A stretch of 64,000 nucleotides of DNA from JBJEFI01 sp051873875 (GTDB taxonomy: Bacteria; Bacillota; Bacilli; Bacillales; Bacillaceae_G). The stretch spans positions 55,809 through 119,808 of the forward strand of contig JBJEFI010000060.1 in assembly GCA_051873875.1 (NCBI GenBank), in the 5' to 3' direction. How positions within the stretch are numbered: position 1 is the first letter of the stretch; each line of letters begins with the position of its first letter. Below, piece by piece: positions 16,973 to 25,590 of this stretch. The notes beneath the pieces are model-generated. The model ran no database searches and was not told the DNA's origin. It was given only the letters and a program-made list of their open reading frames with translations. The translations under genes were made by a program, and so were the position numbers.

Positions 16973-18649
16973 ATGGATATTCAAATTCAAACAGATACAA
17001 CTTGGAAAGATGAATTTCTTAAAAACTTGAATGATGATGGTCCATGGTCTTGCTGGGATTTATATAAACTTAGCTACCATACACAAGAACAATTAGCGAT
17101 TCCAACATTTGAAGGATTACAATGTCCGGCTCATCTAACTGGCTTAACGCCTCTCCCTCATCAATTAGAGGTGGCAAGAACTGTCATTGAAGAAATGCAT
17201 GGAAAAGCCATTCTAGCTGATGAAGTTGGACTTGGGAAAACAATTGAAGCTGGACTTATTTTAAAAGAATATATGATTCGTGGGCTTGTAAAAAAAGTAC
17301 TTATTTTAGTCCCCGCCTCTCTCGTTACCCAATGGGCATATGAGCTAAATAGCAAATTTTATATTCCAGCCATCGCCTACAAAAAAAGCTATGCATGGAC
17401 AGAATGCGATGTTATCGTATCATCAATTGACACTGCAAAACGGATGCCTCATCACGATGCAGTACTAGACATTTCATGGGATCTTGTTATTGTAGATGAA
17501 GCCCACAAACTAAAAAATAATAAAACAAAAAACTATGAGTTTGTGAAACGATTAAAAAAGAAATTTTGCTTACTCTTAACCGCAACACCAATTCAAAATC
17601 GGCTTGAAGAAATATTTCATCTTGTTTCCTTGTTAAAGCCTGGTCATCTTGGAAATCGAACAAGCTTTGAAGAATATTACAATACGAAAGAAATAAACGT
17701 AGCCAATGACGAAGCATTACGAGAGTTGATTAATAAAGTAATGGTTCGAAATCGTCGCAATGATACAGGCATCGAATGGGCAAAACGACATGTTCATACC
17801 GTCTTTATTGATTTTAATAAGGAAGAGCGAACATTGTACGATGCCATTGAAAATTGGCGTCATACAAAAGATGGCGCAGTTAGTTCTGCCTTTTCCTTTT
17901 TAACCTTTAAACGTGAAGCATGTAGTAGTAGAGAGGCTGTATATTATTCTCTGAAAAAACTAGCTGAAAAATTAGATGAAAAAGGCATAGATGATCCTTA
18001 TTTCGAAGTACTATCTGAGGCCATAACGAAAATTCCAAGTAATTCGAAAGCCGAAAAAGTAGTGGAAATGATTAAAGAAATGAATGATAAAGTCATCATT
18101 TTCACTGAATATCGTGCCACTCAAATGTTTTTACAATGGTATTTAAAGCAACATGGTATTTCATCTGTTCCATTTCGAGGTGGCTTTAAGCGTGGGAAAA
18201 AAGATTGGATGAAGGAATTGTTTCAATCTCGCGTTCAAGTATTAATTGCTACAGAAGCCGGTGGCGAAGGAATCAACTTACAATTTTGCCGCTATATGAT
18301 TAATTACGATTTACCTTGGAACCCTATGCGATTAGAACAACGCATTGGTCGAATTCATCGTTTAGGACAAGAAAACGACGTTCATATTTATAACTTAGCA
18401 ACTAAAAATACAATCGAAGAACATATTCTTCAATTGCTATATGAAAAGATTAAATTATTTGAACGTGTAATCGGAGAGTTAGACGATATTTTAAGTCACA
18501 TTGACCAAAAATATATCGAAACATACTTAGAAGATGTATTTGGCAATTCGAAATCAGAAGGAGAAATGAAATTGAAGATGGAGCACCTTACTTCCTTTCT
18601 TCAACCAAAACAACAAGGGGAGGATGATACGACTTATGCAACAAGCTAA
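16973..18649 (+). CDS. yqhH: SNF2-family DEAD/DEAH helicase YqhH
   Basis: 558 residues. Superfamily 2 ATPase with Walker A DEVGLGKTIEAGL (about 83-95), DEAH in VIVDEAHKLKN (about 170), motif III LTATPIQNR, and a C-terminal helicase lobe with EAGGEGINLQ and QRIGRIHRLGQ. It is the RapA/HepA-like type; the substrate is unknown. ATG at 16973 was chosen because AAGGGTG lies upstream and the 43 residues before it look non-coding. Length matches B. subtilis YqhH (about 557). yqhG starts within its last codons. Confidence 0.93.
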   Translation: MDIQIQTDTTWKDEFLKNLNDDGPWSCWDLYKLSYHTQEQLAIPTFEGLQCPAHLTGLTPLPHQLEVARTVIEEMHGKAILADEVGLGKTIEAGLILKEYMIRGLVKKVLILVPASLVTQWAYELNSKFYIPAIAYKKSYAWTECDVIVSSIDTAKRMPHHDAVLDISWDLVIVDEAHKLKNNKTKNYEFVKRLKKKFCLLLTATPIQNRLEEIFHLVSLLKPGHLGNRTSFEEYYNTKEINVANDEALRELINKVMVRNRRNDTGIEWAKRHVHTVFIDFNKEERTLYDAIENWRHTKDGAVSSAFSFLTFKREACSSREAVYYSLKKLAEKLDEKGIDDPYFEVLSEAITKIPSNSKAEKVVEMIKEMNDKVIIFTEYRATQMFLQWYLKQHGISSVPFRGGFKRGKKDWMKELFQSRVQVLIATEAGGEGINLQFCRYMINYDLPWNPMRLEQRIGRIHRLGQENDVHIYNLATKNTIEEHILQLLYEKIKLFERVIGELDDILSHIDQKYIETYLEDVFGNSKSEGEMKLKMEHLTSFLQPKQQGEDDTTYATS

Positions 18650-19448
18650 TATCCATACATATTTAAAAGATTTTTTTCAAGCGACCAATTGTCCAATTGT
18701 AACGGAAACATCTTCTTATTTAGAAGTACAATTAACAAACGATATGGACAAGCGATTGATGAATCGCCCATTTTACTGGCATTATTTAGAGAAAACAGGC
18801 GGAACACCAAACCCAATGAAGGTAATCTTTATTACAGACTTAGACTTTGAAGATAAAGAAATAAAAGGAGAATATATTCATTACGGCTCACGAAGGCTTC
18901 ATCAAATTTTTGCAGCTGCCAAAGATTTAGGAAGTCACATACGTTTATTTGAGCAAATTGCACCAACGACAAACCAACAAAACTATCCACTTCAGCCTTG
19001 GTTAGGATTAAATATTAAATTAACACTCCAATGTGATCGAAAAAAAGATATTCTTTACTCCATTGGATTAAATCTTTTAAATGGAAAGCTAATCGAAAAC
19101 TTTCAAGCTAAACTTGAAAAAATTAATGTAACGCCAAAAATTCCTGATTTTTGCTTTACAATGTCACCAATCATTTCTGTTACAAATGGCATTAAACGGA
19201 TTGAAGATGTCCTTTTCCATACCCAATCATTAGAAGACCACACCTGGGCAGAAGAAGCATTAAAGCGATGGGAGCATGATGAAAAACTACTCTCCCATTT
19301 TTATGAAGATAGCGAGGAACTACCAGAAAGCTATTATGCAGAAAAGGAAGCCTTAAAAGAACAATATAACCCATCGATTCAGCTTCACATTATGAATGGC
19401 GGATTGTTTTATTTAACGCAAGCAACAACCATAAAGGCCTTTGCATAA
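18636..19448 (+). CDS. yqhG: YqhG family protein
   Basis: 270 residues, soluble, no signal or membrane helix. It matches YqhG by position after yqhH and by the MQQANIHTYLKDFF start; the function is unknown, though pairing with a SNF2 ATPase suggests a partner. The ATG at 18636 (GGGGAGG 12 bases upstream) is preferred over the ATG at 18624, which abuts the ribosome site. It overlaps yqhH by 14 bases. Confidence 0.85.
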   Translation: MQQANIHTYLKDFFQATNCPIVTETSSYLEVQLTNDMDKRLMNRPFYWHYLEKTGGTPNPMKVIFITDLDFEDKEIKGEYIHYGSRRLHQIFAAAKDLGSHIRLFEQIAPTTNQQNYPLQPWLGLNIKLTLQCDRKKDILYSIGLNLLNGKLIENFQAKLEKINVTPKIPDFCFTMSPIISVTNGIKRIEDVLFHTQSLEDHTWAEEALKRWEHDEKLLSHFYEDSEELPESYYAEKEALKEQYNPSIQLHIMNGGLFYLTQATTIKAFA

Positions 19449-19450
19449 CA

Positions 19451-19481
19451 AGAAAGGCTACTTCGAAAAGTAGCCTTTTTG
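19451..19481. terminator. Bidirectional terminator between yqhG and yqzE
   Basis: AAAGGCTACTT-CGAA-AAGTAGCCTTTTT: an 11-bp stem with T run. On the minus strand it ends the comG-aroK-yqzE run. In B. subtilis sinIR-tasA-sipW-tapA occupies this junction; here there are about 44 bases and no gene. Confidence 0.9.
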
Positions 19482-19492
19482 CCATGATCTTA

Positions 19493-19678
19493 TTATGTTT
19501 TTTTAAACTTTGATTTAAATACAGCAAAGGAAAGCATAGGCATCATTCCAAACCATCTTACTGAAAAAGGATCTTTCATTTGATGTTTTTCTTCTTTCTT
19601 TTGCTTTCGTTCTTCTTTCGTTGTGTTCATATAAGACACAGCTTGTACAGTAAAATATTTCACATAATCGTTTGCCAT
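19493..19678 (-). CDS. yqzE: YqzE family protein
   Basis: 61 residues. NDYVKYFT near the start, a Lys/Glu-rich middle (KEERKQKKEEK) and DPFSVRWFGMMPML are the YqzE pattern. The C-terminal part is hydrophobic enough for one membrane segment. ATG at 19678 has GAGGAGGG 6 bases upstream. It lies downstream of comGG and aroK, as the last gene before the terminator. Function unknown. Confidence 0.85.
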   Translation of the reverse strand: MANDYVKYFTVQAVSYMNTTKEERKQKKEEKHQMKDPFSVRWFGMMPMLSFAVFKSKFKKT

Positions 19679-19707
19679 CGTATTCCCTCCTCATTAGGAG
19701 TGTGCCA

Positions 19708-20211
19708 CTATGCAAGCTGTCTTATACATGCCTCAATTTCATTCGCAATTTGTCCTACCGATTTCGCCTCTGTTTCAATTGTAAAATGGGCTTGTTTATA
19801 CAAGGGCAATCGACTTTCGTAAAGATTTCTTGTTTTCTCCATATCTTCCGTTTGAAAAAGAGGTCGATTTGTATCGCTTCCTACTCGTTCCACAATCGTG
19901 GAAAAAGTAGCATGTAAATATACAACAATCCCATTTTCTTTCATCCACGTCACATTTTCATCATTACCAATAATGCCACCGCCTGTTGTAATAACCGCAT
20001 TTTTTGTTGGCAATTCCTTTAATACACAACTTTCTATTTGACGAAAATAACGTTCTCCTTCCGTCGCGAAAATAGCCTTGATACATCGATGCTGCTTTTT
20101 CTCAATAACAGTGTCCACATCATAAACAGGTAATTCAATGTTTTTCCCTAGTTGTTTGCCAACTGTTGTTTTTCCCGCTCCCATAAACCCAATTAAATAA
20201 ATTGCTTTCAT
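19708..20211 (-). CDS. aroK: Shikimate kinase
   Basis: Phosphorylates shikimate using ATP. 167 residues with P-loop GFMGAGKTTVGK (about 8-19), the shikimate-binding DTVIE, GGGII motif and a lid arginine near DTNRPLFQ. The ATG at 20211 has GAGGG 6 bases upstream; a GTG four codons earlier lies in that site. It starts only 8 bases after the comGG stop with no terminator or promoter between, so it can be read from the competence operon. Confidence 0.94.
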   Translation of the reverse strand: MKAIYLIGFMGAGKTTVGKQLGKNIELPVYDVDTVIEKKQHRCIKAIFATEGERYFRQIESCVLKELPTKNAVITTGGGIIGNDENVTWMKENGIVVYLHATFSTIVERVGSDTNRPLFQTEDMEKTRNLYESRLPLYKQAHFTIETEAKSVGQIANEIEACIRQLA

Positions 20212-20219
20212 ATTATCCC

Positions 20220-20591
20220 TCACAAAATATATAATTTTTTATCTACTTTATGATAATAATACACTCCTGTTCGAATCCTGTCTTCTCCACTGTCGCATTT
20301 TAACTCTACTTTCGTCTTTTCAGCCGTCAAAACGGTTAACACAATTTGTACTTTTCCGTGAGGGTATTGCTTTGTTTCTTGATATGGAACTGAAATCGTT
20401 GGATTTTCCAATAGTTGCTTTGCCTCATAAATCCCTAGTGTTAACAAATTTTCAATTCGATAGCTTTCCTTTACTTCTTGATAAAAACGAACTTCTGATA
20501 TGTAGACAGAAACGTTGTGCATAACCAATGTAAAAATCAGAAAAACAAAACAACACGTTAACGGAAAAATAAAACCTCTTTCGTTTCTCAT
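20220..20591 (-). CDS. comGG: Competence minor pseudopilin ComGG
   Basis: 123 residues: a short basic N-terminus, a hydrophobic helix (about 8-27) and an external domain. NERGFIFPL resembles a weak prepilin-like start without the Glu5 of typical pseudopilins, as expected for ComGG. Three ATG codons stand in a row; the third (20591) is 6 bases from AAAGGGGG and is chosen. Assigned mainly by position, seventh in the comG operon. Confidence 0.82.
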   Translation of the reverse strand: MRNERGFIFPLTCCFVFLIFTLVMHNVSVYISEVRFYQEVKESYRIENLLTLGIYEAKQLLENPTISVPYQETKQYPHGKVQIVLTVLTAEKTKVELKCDSGEDRIRTGVYYYHKVDKKLYIL

Positions 20592-20593
20592 CA

Positions 20594-21022
20594 TCATCCC
20601 CCTTTATCATGGTGATACACAACAATTGTTTCATACGTCTGAATATCATCTTCTAAACGTATTAATACACCTTTAGGTACAATGGAAAATGTCACCCTTT
20701 TCACTTGTTGAAGTAGTATTTCATGACCTGTTCCATTCACTCGACGTCTCAATTTATTTCCATACATTTCATATTGAACAAGTTTATTATCTCTGCTTTT
20801 TAAGCAAAGTTTGTCATTTTCTACATAAAAATCTCTACTGTTATAAAATTCTTGTATGCATTGTTGAATAAATAACTCCCATTCAAATTCATTTATTCGA
20901 TTTGTATTATCAAAATGAATAAATGGTTTTAAGGAAAAAGAACAAATCGTTACAATGATTAAAAAACCGCTTAACGCTACTAGCGACTCAACAAGTGTAA
21001 ATCCTTTTTCATCGTTTCGCAT
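20594..21022 (-). CDS. comGF: Competence protein ComGF
   Basis: 142 residues with a type IV prepilin-like N-terminus (EKGFTLVESLVALSGFLI) followed by a globular domain; FQ/CIQEFYNSRDFYV and LVQYEMYGNKLRRRVNG match ComGF. It takes part in the competence pseudopilus or its assembly. ATG at 21022 lies within the last codons of comGE, implying coupling. Confidence 0.88.
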   Translation of the reverse strand: MRNDEKGFTLVESLVALSGFLIIVTICSFSLKPFIHFDNTNRINEFEWELFIQQCIQEFYNSRDFYVENDKLCLKSRDNKLVQYEMYGNKLRRRVNGTGHEILLQQVKRVTFSIVPKGVLIRLEDDIQTYETIVVYHHDKGG

Positions 21023-21338
21023 ATAAGGCTTCTTCCCGATCTCTATTTTGGGCATTCTTCCAATAAATACTCACTTTATAATAGTAATCTTGAAGAGACC
21101 ACTTTATTTCATAACTTCGATTGTCTTTTGTAACGATTTTATTTTCCGCCTTTCCATCTACATAAAAAAGGCGGACTTCATCATTTAACAGCGCCATGGC
21201 AGTTCGTTCTTCATTCATATTTGCTCGCTGCTTTAATTGAAGACTATATACCGGAAGAATGGTTATGCAAAGAACACTTAAAATGGCAAGTGATACGACG
21301 ATTTCAATTAATGTAAACCCTTTGTTATTCATGTACAT
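21009..21338 (-). CDS. comGE: Competence minor pseudopilin ComGE
   Basis: 109 residues. Prepilin cleavage motif KGFTLIEIVVSLAIL right at the N-terminus, with Glu at +5, then a short external domain. Start ATG at 21338 (GGGAG 5 bases upstream); a second ATG three codons on is possible. It overlaps comGD by 14 bases and comGF by 14. Confidence 0.88.
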   Translation of the reverse strand: MYMNNKGFTLIEIVVSLAILSVLCITILPVYSLQLKQRANMNEERTAMALLNDEVRLFYVDGKAENKIVTKDNRSYEIKWSLQDYYYKVSIYWKNAQNRDREEALYAKR

Positions 21339-21786
21339 AAAATCTCCCTTTCCCCATTTGAAATGTCATTTTGACTTTTCGTTTGCCATACCAAAATTCC
21401 ATCGTTCCTACTTGGCTAATATTTCCCGTGCTTAAAAATTTAATTTCTGCTGATGGCAATGTTCCAGCTAATACGCGAATTTCTTTTGGATACGCTTTTT
21501 GTTCTAACGGACGATATTGTCTTCTTCCTGTAATTTTATAGACGTGTTTATTCGTATCAAAAGTAATCGTTGTTACACTTTGACTACTCATTGATAACTG
21601 TTGAATATAATAAATATCCCCTTCTAATTGCTCTAAAAATTGTTCTAACTTCACATCTCCCAACCGCTTTACAAATAAAGCGGCTGGAATTGTGCAGCAT
21701 AACGCCACAATTGATAACACAACTAACATTTCTACTAATGTGAATCCTTTTTCTCTACTCGCCAATCGTATGAGTAACACTTCCAT
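21325..21786 (-). CDS. comGD: Competence minor pseudopilin ComGD
   Basis: 153 residues from the ATG at 21786, with prepilin motif EKGFTLVEMLVVLSIVAL at about 17-34 and a globular tail. The start is uncertain: this ATG has TTGGAG close by, while a TTG at 21765 just before the prepilin motif would give a leader of more usual length. The gene overlaps comGC by about 30 bases. Confidence 0.85.
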   Translation of the reverse strand: MEVLLIRLASREKGFTLVEMLVVLSIVALCCTIPAALFVKRLGDVKLEQFLEQLEGDIYYIQQLSMSSQSVTTITFDTNKHVYKITGRRQYRPLEQKAYPKEIRVLAGTLPSAEIKFLSTGNISQVGTMEFWYGKRKVKMTFQMGKGRFYVHE

Positions 21787-22078
21787 CTTCTCCAATTGAG
21801 ATAACATGACCGTCACTACATTTTGTTGTTGTTAAATAATTAGCTGCTTTTAGTGCATTAACATCAGTAGGATATGCTTTATTCTCTAGGTGATATGCTT
21901 GCACTTGCGCTGTTACAGTACTAACAAATGCATCACATCCCTTATCATTAATCCCTTCACTTTGCTTTGAAATGTTCGGAATTGTTAACAGTAATAATAC
22001 AGAAATAACGAGCATAACAATTAACATTTCTACTAATGTAAAGCCTTTTTTATTTTTCAACATCGCTACTATCTTCAT
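21755..22078 (-). CDS. comGC: Major competence pseudopilin ComGC
   Basis: Main subunit of the pseudopilus that draws DNA to the cell. 107 residues: KKGFTLVEMLIVMLVISVLLL is the prepilin motif (ComC-type peptidase cleaves after the Gly), and two cysteines (GCDAF and TKCSDG) can form the stabilising disulfide. ATG at 22078 lies 9 bases after AAAGGAG. 14 bases after comGB. Confidence 0.94.
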   Translation of the reverse strand: MKIVAMLKNKKGFTLVEMLIVMLVISVLLLLTIPNISKQSEGINDKGCDAFVSTVTAQVQAYHLENKAYPTDVNALKAANYLTTTKCSDGHVISIGEDGSVTHTIGE

Positions 22079-22092
22079 CAAAAATCGCTCCT

Positions 22093-23115
22093 TTATAAAT
22101 TTTTCATTGTATCAAATAACGGCAATAGTAAAGAAAGATAGACAATTACGACCATTGTCCCAATAAAAACAAACGTAAGTGGCGCAAGGTATCCTACTAC
22201 CTGATGTACCTTTCTTTCTAGTTCGTCTAAAATATGGACACTATAATCCTTTAATTCCATCTCCAAATTACTATTGGCATTTCCATGGATGAGCACTTTG
22301 CATAAATCTTGTCGTACCCATTTCCGTGTTTGCAACACTTCTACTAACTCTTTCCCTTCTAATAATTGACTTGAAACAGACATCATTTCATCTTGAAACA
22401 AGCCCCTGCCCTGTACATTTCCAATAACCTTAAGTGCTTCATAAAGAGAACTACCACTTTGTAGCAATCCACCTAGTTGATTAGCGAAATAATAGGTGTA
22501 ATAGCTTTGCATCAGCTTATTTAGAAAAGGAATACGCGCAATCATATTTATTTGTTCATATGGCTCTCTTTTTTGAAAGGAATATTTATAGAAAAAATAG
22601 ACTCCAATACAGCAGATACATACGCTCAAAATAAAAAATGGAAAAGCTCGTACCAGTATGACGACTGGTGAGGTTTGATTGGTTGCACCAATGTTTTGAA
22701 ATAAATGTTGAAATTGAGGAAAAATAACGAAGTGACATAACAACGTAATAACAATTAAAAATCCGAGGAGAAAAATAGGATATTTTATTAATTGTTTTAC
22801 TCTTTCTATAAATTGAATTCTTCGATGTAATAATTGACTTGCAGATAATAAGCATTCAGACAACGTACCGTATTCTTTCGATAAGTGTAAGTATGTTTTT
22901 ACATCATGATGAAAATCTAAGTAATCAAACATATCAATTACATCTCCTCCTCTAATGAGAAGGTCTAAACTATATGTAACTTGTTTTTGCTGTGTTTGAT
23001 TCAGTTGCATTTGAATAAATTCACACGCTGCAATAAAGGAATATCCTTTTCCCAACAACTCGCCTAATCGTTTAATAAAATCATATTGCTGCCTCAGTGA
23101 CCAATTTTGCTTCAT
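22093..23115 (-). CDS. comGB: Competence type II secretion-like membrane protein ComGB
   Basis: GspF/PilC-family platform protein. 340 residues with two GspF repeats and three membrane helices (about 110-130, 152-175 and 310-335). FLNKLMQSYYTYYFANQLGGLLQSG is the conserved second repeat (positions about 195-220). Its ATG overlaps the comGA stop (ATGA). Confidence 0.93.
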   Translation of the reverse strand: MKQNWSLRQQYDFIKRLGELLGKGYSFIAACEFIQMQLNQTQQKQVTYSLDLLIRGGDVIDMFDYLDFHHDVKTYLHLSKEYGTLSECLLSASQLLHRRIQFIERVKQLIKYPIFLLGFLIVITLLCHFVIFPQFQHLFQNIGATNQTSPVVILVRAFPFFILSVCICCIGVYFFYKYSFQKREPYEQINMIARIPFLNKLMQSYYTYYFANQLGGLLQSGSSLYEALKVIGNVQGRGLFQDEMMSVSSQLLEGKELVEVLQTRKWVRQDLCKVLIHGNANSNLEMELKDYSVHILDELERKVHQVVGYLAPLTFVFIGTMVVIVYLSLLLPLFDTMKNL

Positions 23116-24161
23116 TGCTCTTTCTCCACCGTAGTAGCCGGTACATATCCTAAGGCATACGCTTTGTTCATTTCTTCACTTAATGTTTTCATTTTATACA
23201 CAACATCTTTTCCACGCATCTCTTCAAAAATTGCTCGCAATACTTTGTAATCAAGCAATTCATATACACCAACACGCTTTACTTGATGAATCTTTTTACA
23301 CAAGGCTGTACAATTATCCCCACAATAAGGACATGTCACATTTACAAGCCGTTGTGCTGCCACACTAATCAATGCTTGTTCTATTTCCGTTAATGTTAAT
23401 CCAAAATCAAGCAATCGATAAATGGCTCCCTTGGCATTGCGTGTATGTAATGTCGTTAGCACAAGATGCCCAGTCATCGCTGCTCGAACGGCTAACCTTG
23501 CTGTTTCTTCATCCCGTATTTCTCCAACCATGATGACATCCGGATCGTGCCGTAAAATGGCTTTTAGACCTGTACTATAGTTTATGCCCGCCTTCTCATT
23601 CACTTGAATTTGCAAAATACCCTCTTTAGGCTTTTCAATCGGGTCTTCTAATGTGACAACACTACGCTTATATTCTTTTTTCACAATATCTAAAAGGGTA
23701 TACATTGTTGTTGTTTTACCACAGCCAGTCGGGCCAGTAAAAATCAACAACCCATGAGAATGATTAAGCAACGCTAATAATCGTTTTGCCGTGTTTGGAA
23801 AAAGAGATAATTGAGAGATAGGAAAATATTCTTGTGGAAGATGGATACGGATAACTAAACTTTCCGCGTAGGTAGTTGGTAGAGTGGATAATCGCAGGTG
23901 TACTTTTTCCCCATGAAATTCAAAGGTTAAAGCACCGTTTTGTGGTTTTCTTTTTTCACCAATGTCCATTGATGAAGAAAATTTGAAGTAAGAAATAAAT
24001 TTTTTGTATTGCTCTTTCGTTACGTGTTGAAAATCATACAATTCATCACCTAATCGAAATTGAATAATCCCTCCTCTTTCATGAGGGGATAAATGAATAT
24101 CTGAAACATGTAGCTTAAGGGCACTATATACGAGTTTCTTTGCACTTGCGCCAATTTCCAA
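23112..24161 (-). CDS. comGA: Competence traffic ATPase ComGA
   Basis: GspE/PilB-type ATPase that drives pseudopilus assembly and also acts in competence growth arrest. 349 residues: Walker A GPTGCGKTTTMY, Asp box VTLEDPIE, Walker B VIMVGEIRDEETA, His box GHLVLTTLHT, and a zinc site CPYC..C near residue 270. It starts with TTG at 24161, 7 bases after AAAGGAG; no better codon is near. First gene of comG. I found no clear pair of ComK AT-boxes upstream. Confidence 0.94.
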   Translation of the reverse strand: MEIGASAKKLVYSALKLHVSDIHLSPHERGGIIQFRLGDELYDFQHVTKEQYKKFISYFKFSSSMDIGEKRKPQNGALTFEFHGEKVHLRLSTLPTTYAESLVIRIHLPQEYFPISQLSLFPNTAKRLLALLNHSHGLLIFTGPTGCGKTTTMYTLLDIVKKEYKRSVVTLEDPIEKPKEGILQIQVNEKAGINYSTGLKAILRHDPDVIMVGEIRDEETARLAVRAAMTGHLVLTTLHTRNAKGAIYRLLDFGLTLTEIEQALISVAAQRLVNVTCPYCGDNCTALCKKIHQVKRVGVYELLDYKVLRAIFEEMRGKDVVYKMKTLSEEMNKAYALGYVPATTVEKEQ

Positions 24162-24504
24162 TTTTATACTCCTTTCTTTTTTCTCCTCACCTTTTACATA
24201 TTCGCCTCTTCTATTTTTTTATCCTTTTATTTGTTCATTAATTCACAAATTATTCATAAATACAAGAAATAATTCAATTAAAGACCATTCATAAGCTTTT
24301 TATTACTCCACATAAGAATAAAACTTAAACGATATGACAGACCAGCCTCGTAAAAATTACTGTTCTATAAAAATAATGAAGCAACAATAGTAACTACTTT
24401 AACTGCAAAAACTCTCCCCTATCACTACCATCCTTTACGTTAATTAATTCACATTTTATACACATATAACAGGGAAAAATAAGCTATAGTGGAACTATAT
24501 TAAT
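24162..24504. other. Gene-free divergent spacer between comGA and the regulator
   Basis: About 375 AT-rich bases separate comGA (minus) from the plus-strand regulator. Besides their ribosome sites and the palindrome at 24505-24518 I see no ORF, RNA fold or repeat here. The comG promoter must lie in it. Confidence 0.6.
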
Positions 24505-24518
24505 ACTGTTAAAACAGT
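24505..24518 (+). promoter_or_regulatory. Palindrome upstream of the cysteine-rich regulator
   Basis: ACTGTT-AA-AACAGT, a perfect 6-2-6 inverted repeat, lies 20 bases before the start codon and just after a TATATTAAT -10-like stretch. A likely operator, most simply for self-repression. Confidence 0.45.
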
Positions 24519-24537
24519 GTAAAGGTAGGTTAGTGTC

Positions 24538-25233
24538 ATGGAACAATTATTAAAATTAACAGCGGTCTTAAGTGATCCAACTCGATTTAGTATTTATCAA
24601 CATATTGCCAATACCAATCAACAAGTAACCGTGTTAGAAATTGCAGAACAATTTTCGATTCATCCAAATGTGGCACGTCTTCATTTATCAAAATTAGATA
24701 ACTGCAAGCTTCTCCAATCTGTATTACAAAAAAACACAAAAGGTGGTCGTCCTTGTCGTCTATACTCTCTTTCAGATAAAGCAGTCAATCTTACCTTTCC
24801 ATTTCGTGACTATCCACTACTCTCTACCCTTGCAATCGATGCACTCCTTGATTTAGGCGACGTTGGAAAAGAAGCACTTTATAAAATGGGGATTAAGTAC
24901 GGAAAAAAAATGGTCTATACATGTACAAATGATGCGTTATTAAAAGAAATGACTCTTGCCCAAAAAGTTGAACTATTAGAACAAACAACCGTCTTCACTG
25001 GATTAAATGCTACCTTCCAACTAGAAGCAGATAATAAACTTGCTTATACCGTCCATAATTGTCCCTTCAAAGAAATGATTATGGAAGATGAAGCACATAG
25101 ACAAGCAATTTGTCAAATGCACAATGGCATTTTTGAAGGTTTGACAACAACCATTTTTCAAGAAAGCAATCTTGTTCAACTACAATCGATGAATAATAGC
25201 TGTAAAACGTGCAAATATGAATTAAACTGTTAA
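24538..25233 (+). CDS. ArsR-like winged-helix regulator with a C-terminal cysteine cluster
   Basis: 231 residues. The N-terminal ~85 residues are a winged helix (LSDPTRFSIYQHI, IHPNVARLHLSKLD) of the ArsR/DeoR type. The C-terminal half contains Cys175, Cys192, Cys222, Cys225 and Cys231 (C-x16-C-x29-C-x2-C-x5-C). This could bind an iron-sulfur cluster or a metal, recalling SufR-type regulators, but the spacing is not that of SufR. The targets are unknown. ATG at 24538 has AGGTAGG upstream and a palindrome just before it. It stands alone between comG and yqgY. Confidence 0.8.
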   Translation: MEQLLKLTAVLSDPTRFSIYQHIANTNQQVTVLEIAEQFSIHPNVARLHLSKLDNCKLLQSVLQKNTKGGRPCRLYSLSDKAVNLTFPFRDYPLLSTLAIDALLDLGDVGKEALYKMGIKYGKKMVYTCTNDALLKEMTLAQKVELLEQTTVFTGLNATFQLEADNKLAYTVHNCPFKEMIMEDEAHRQAICQMHNGIFEGLTTTIFQESNLVQLQSMNNSCKTCKYELNC

Positions 25234-25311
25234 AATGAGTACTGAAAGTTTTACAAAAAACTGAATATTTATATATAATAATGACGAGGCGATATGTGGG
25301 GAGGGAGAAAT

Positions 25312-25554
25312 ATGGATCGTATGTTTCGTGTCCTTGGATTTTGGACAGGGATTTTTGCTGTAATGTTTTATGTTGGGGACTTATATCCAGCAGCGTTATT
25401 ATTCTTAGGTCAATGTGGTCTTTTTGTTATTTTAGGTTATTTAAAGCTTACTGAACGTATGTATGTGTACATATTTGGTGCATACTTAACCGTTGCCTTT
25501 ATTGGATTTACGTATTATACAACTTTCTTAATGACACCAGGAGCGGGACATTAG
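25312..25554 (+). CDS. yqgY: DUF2626 membrane protein YqgY
   Basis: 80 residues with three membrane helices. MDRMFRVLGFWTGIFAVMFY and the C-terminal YYTTFLMTPGAGH are typical of DUF2626. ATG at 25312 lies behind GGGGAGGGAG. It matches YqgY by place (near comGA and yqgX) and sequence; function unknown. Confidence 0.9.
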   Translation: MDRMFRVLGFWTGIFAVMFYVGDLYPAALLFLGQCGLFVILGYLKLTERMYVYIFGAYLTVAFIGFTYYTTFLMTPGAGH

Positions 25555-25556
25555 AA

Positions 25557-25590
25557 GAAAGAGGCTGATTTTGAGTCAGCCTCTTTTTTG
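25557..25590. terminator. Bidirectional terminator between yqgY and the methyltransferase
   Basis: AAGAGGCTGA-TTTTGAG-TCAGCCTCTT with flanking A/T runs. The last codons and the TGA of the minus-strand methyltransferase are part of the stem. Confidence 0.9.

Noticed and set aside
24162..24537. ComK boxes upstream of comGA
   Set aside because: No two AAAA-N5-TTTT boxes at an accepted spacing could be found by eye; AT-rich background makes weak matches meaningless.
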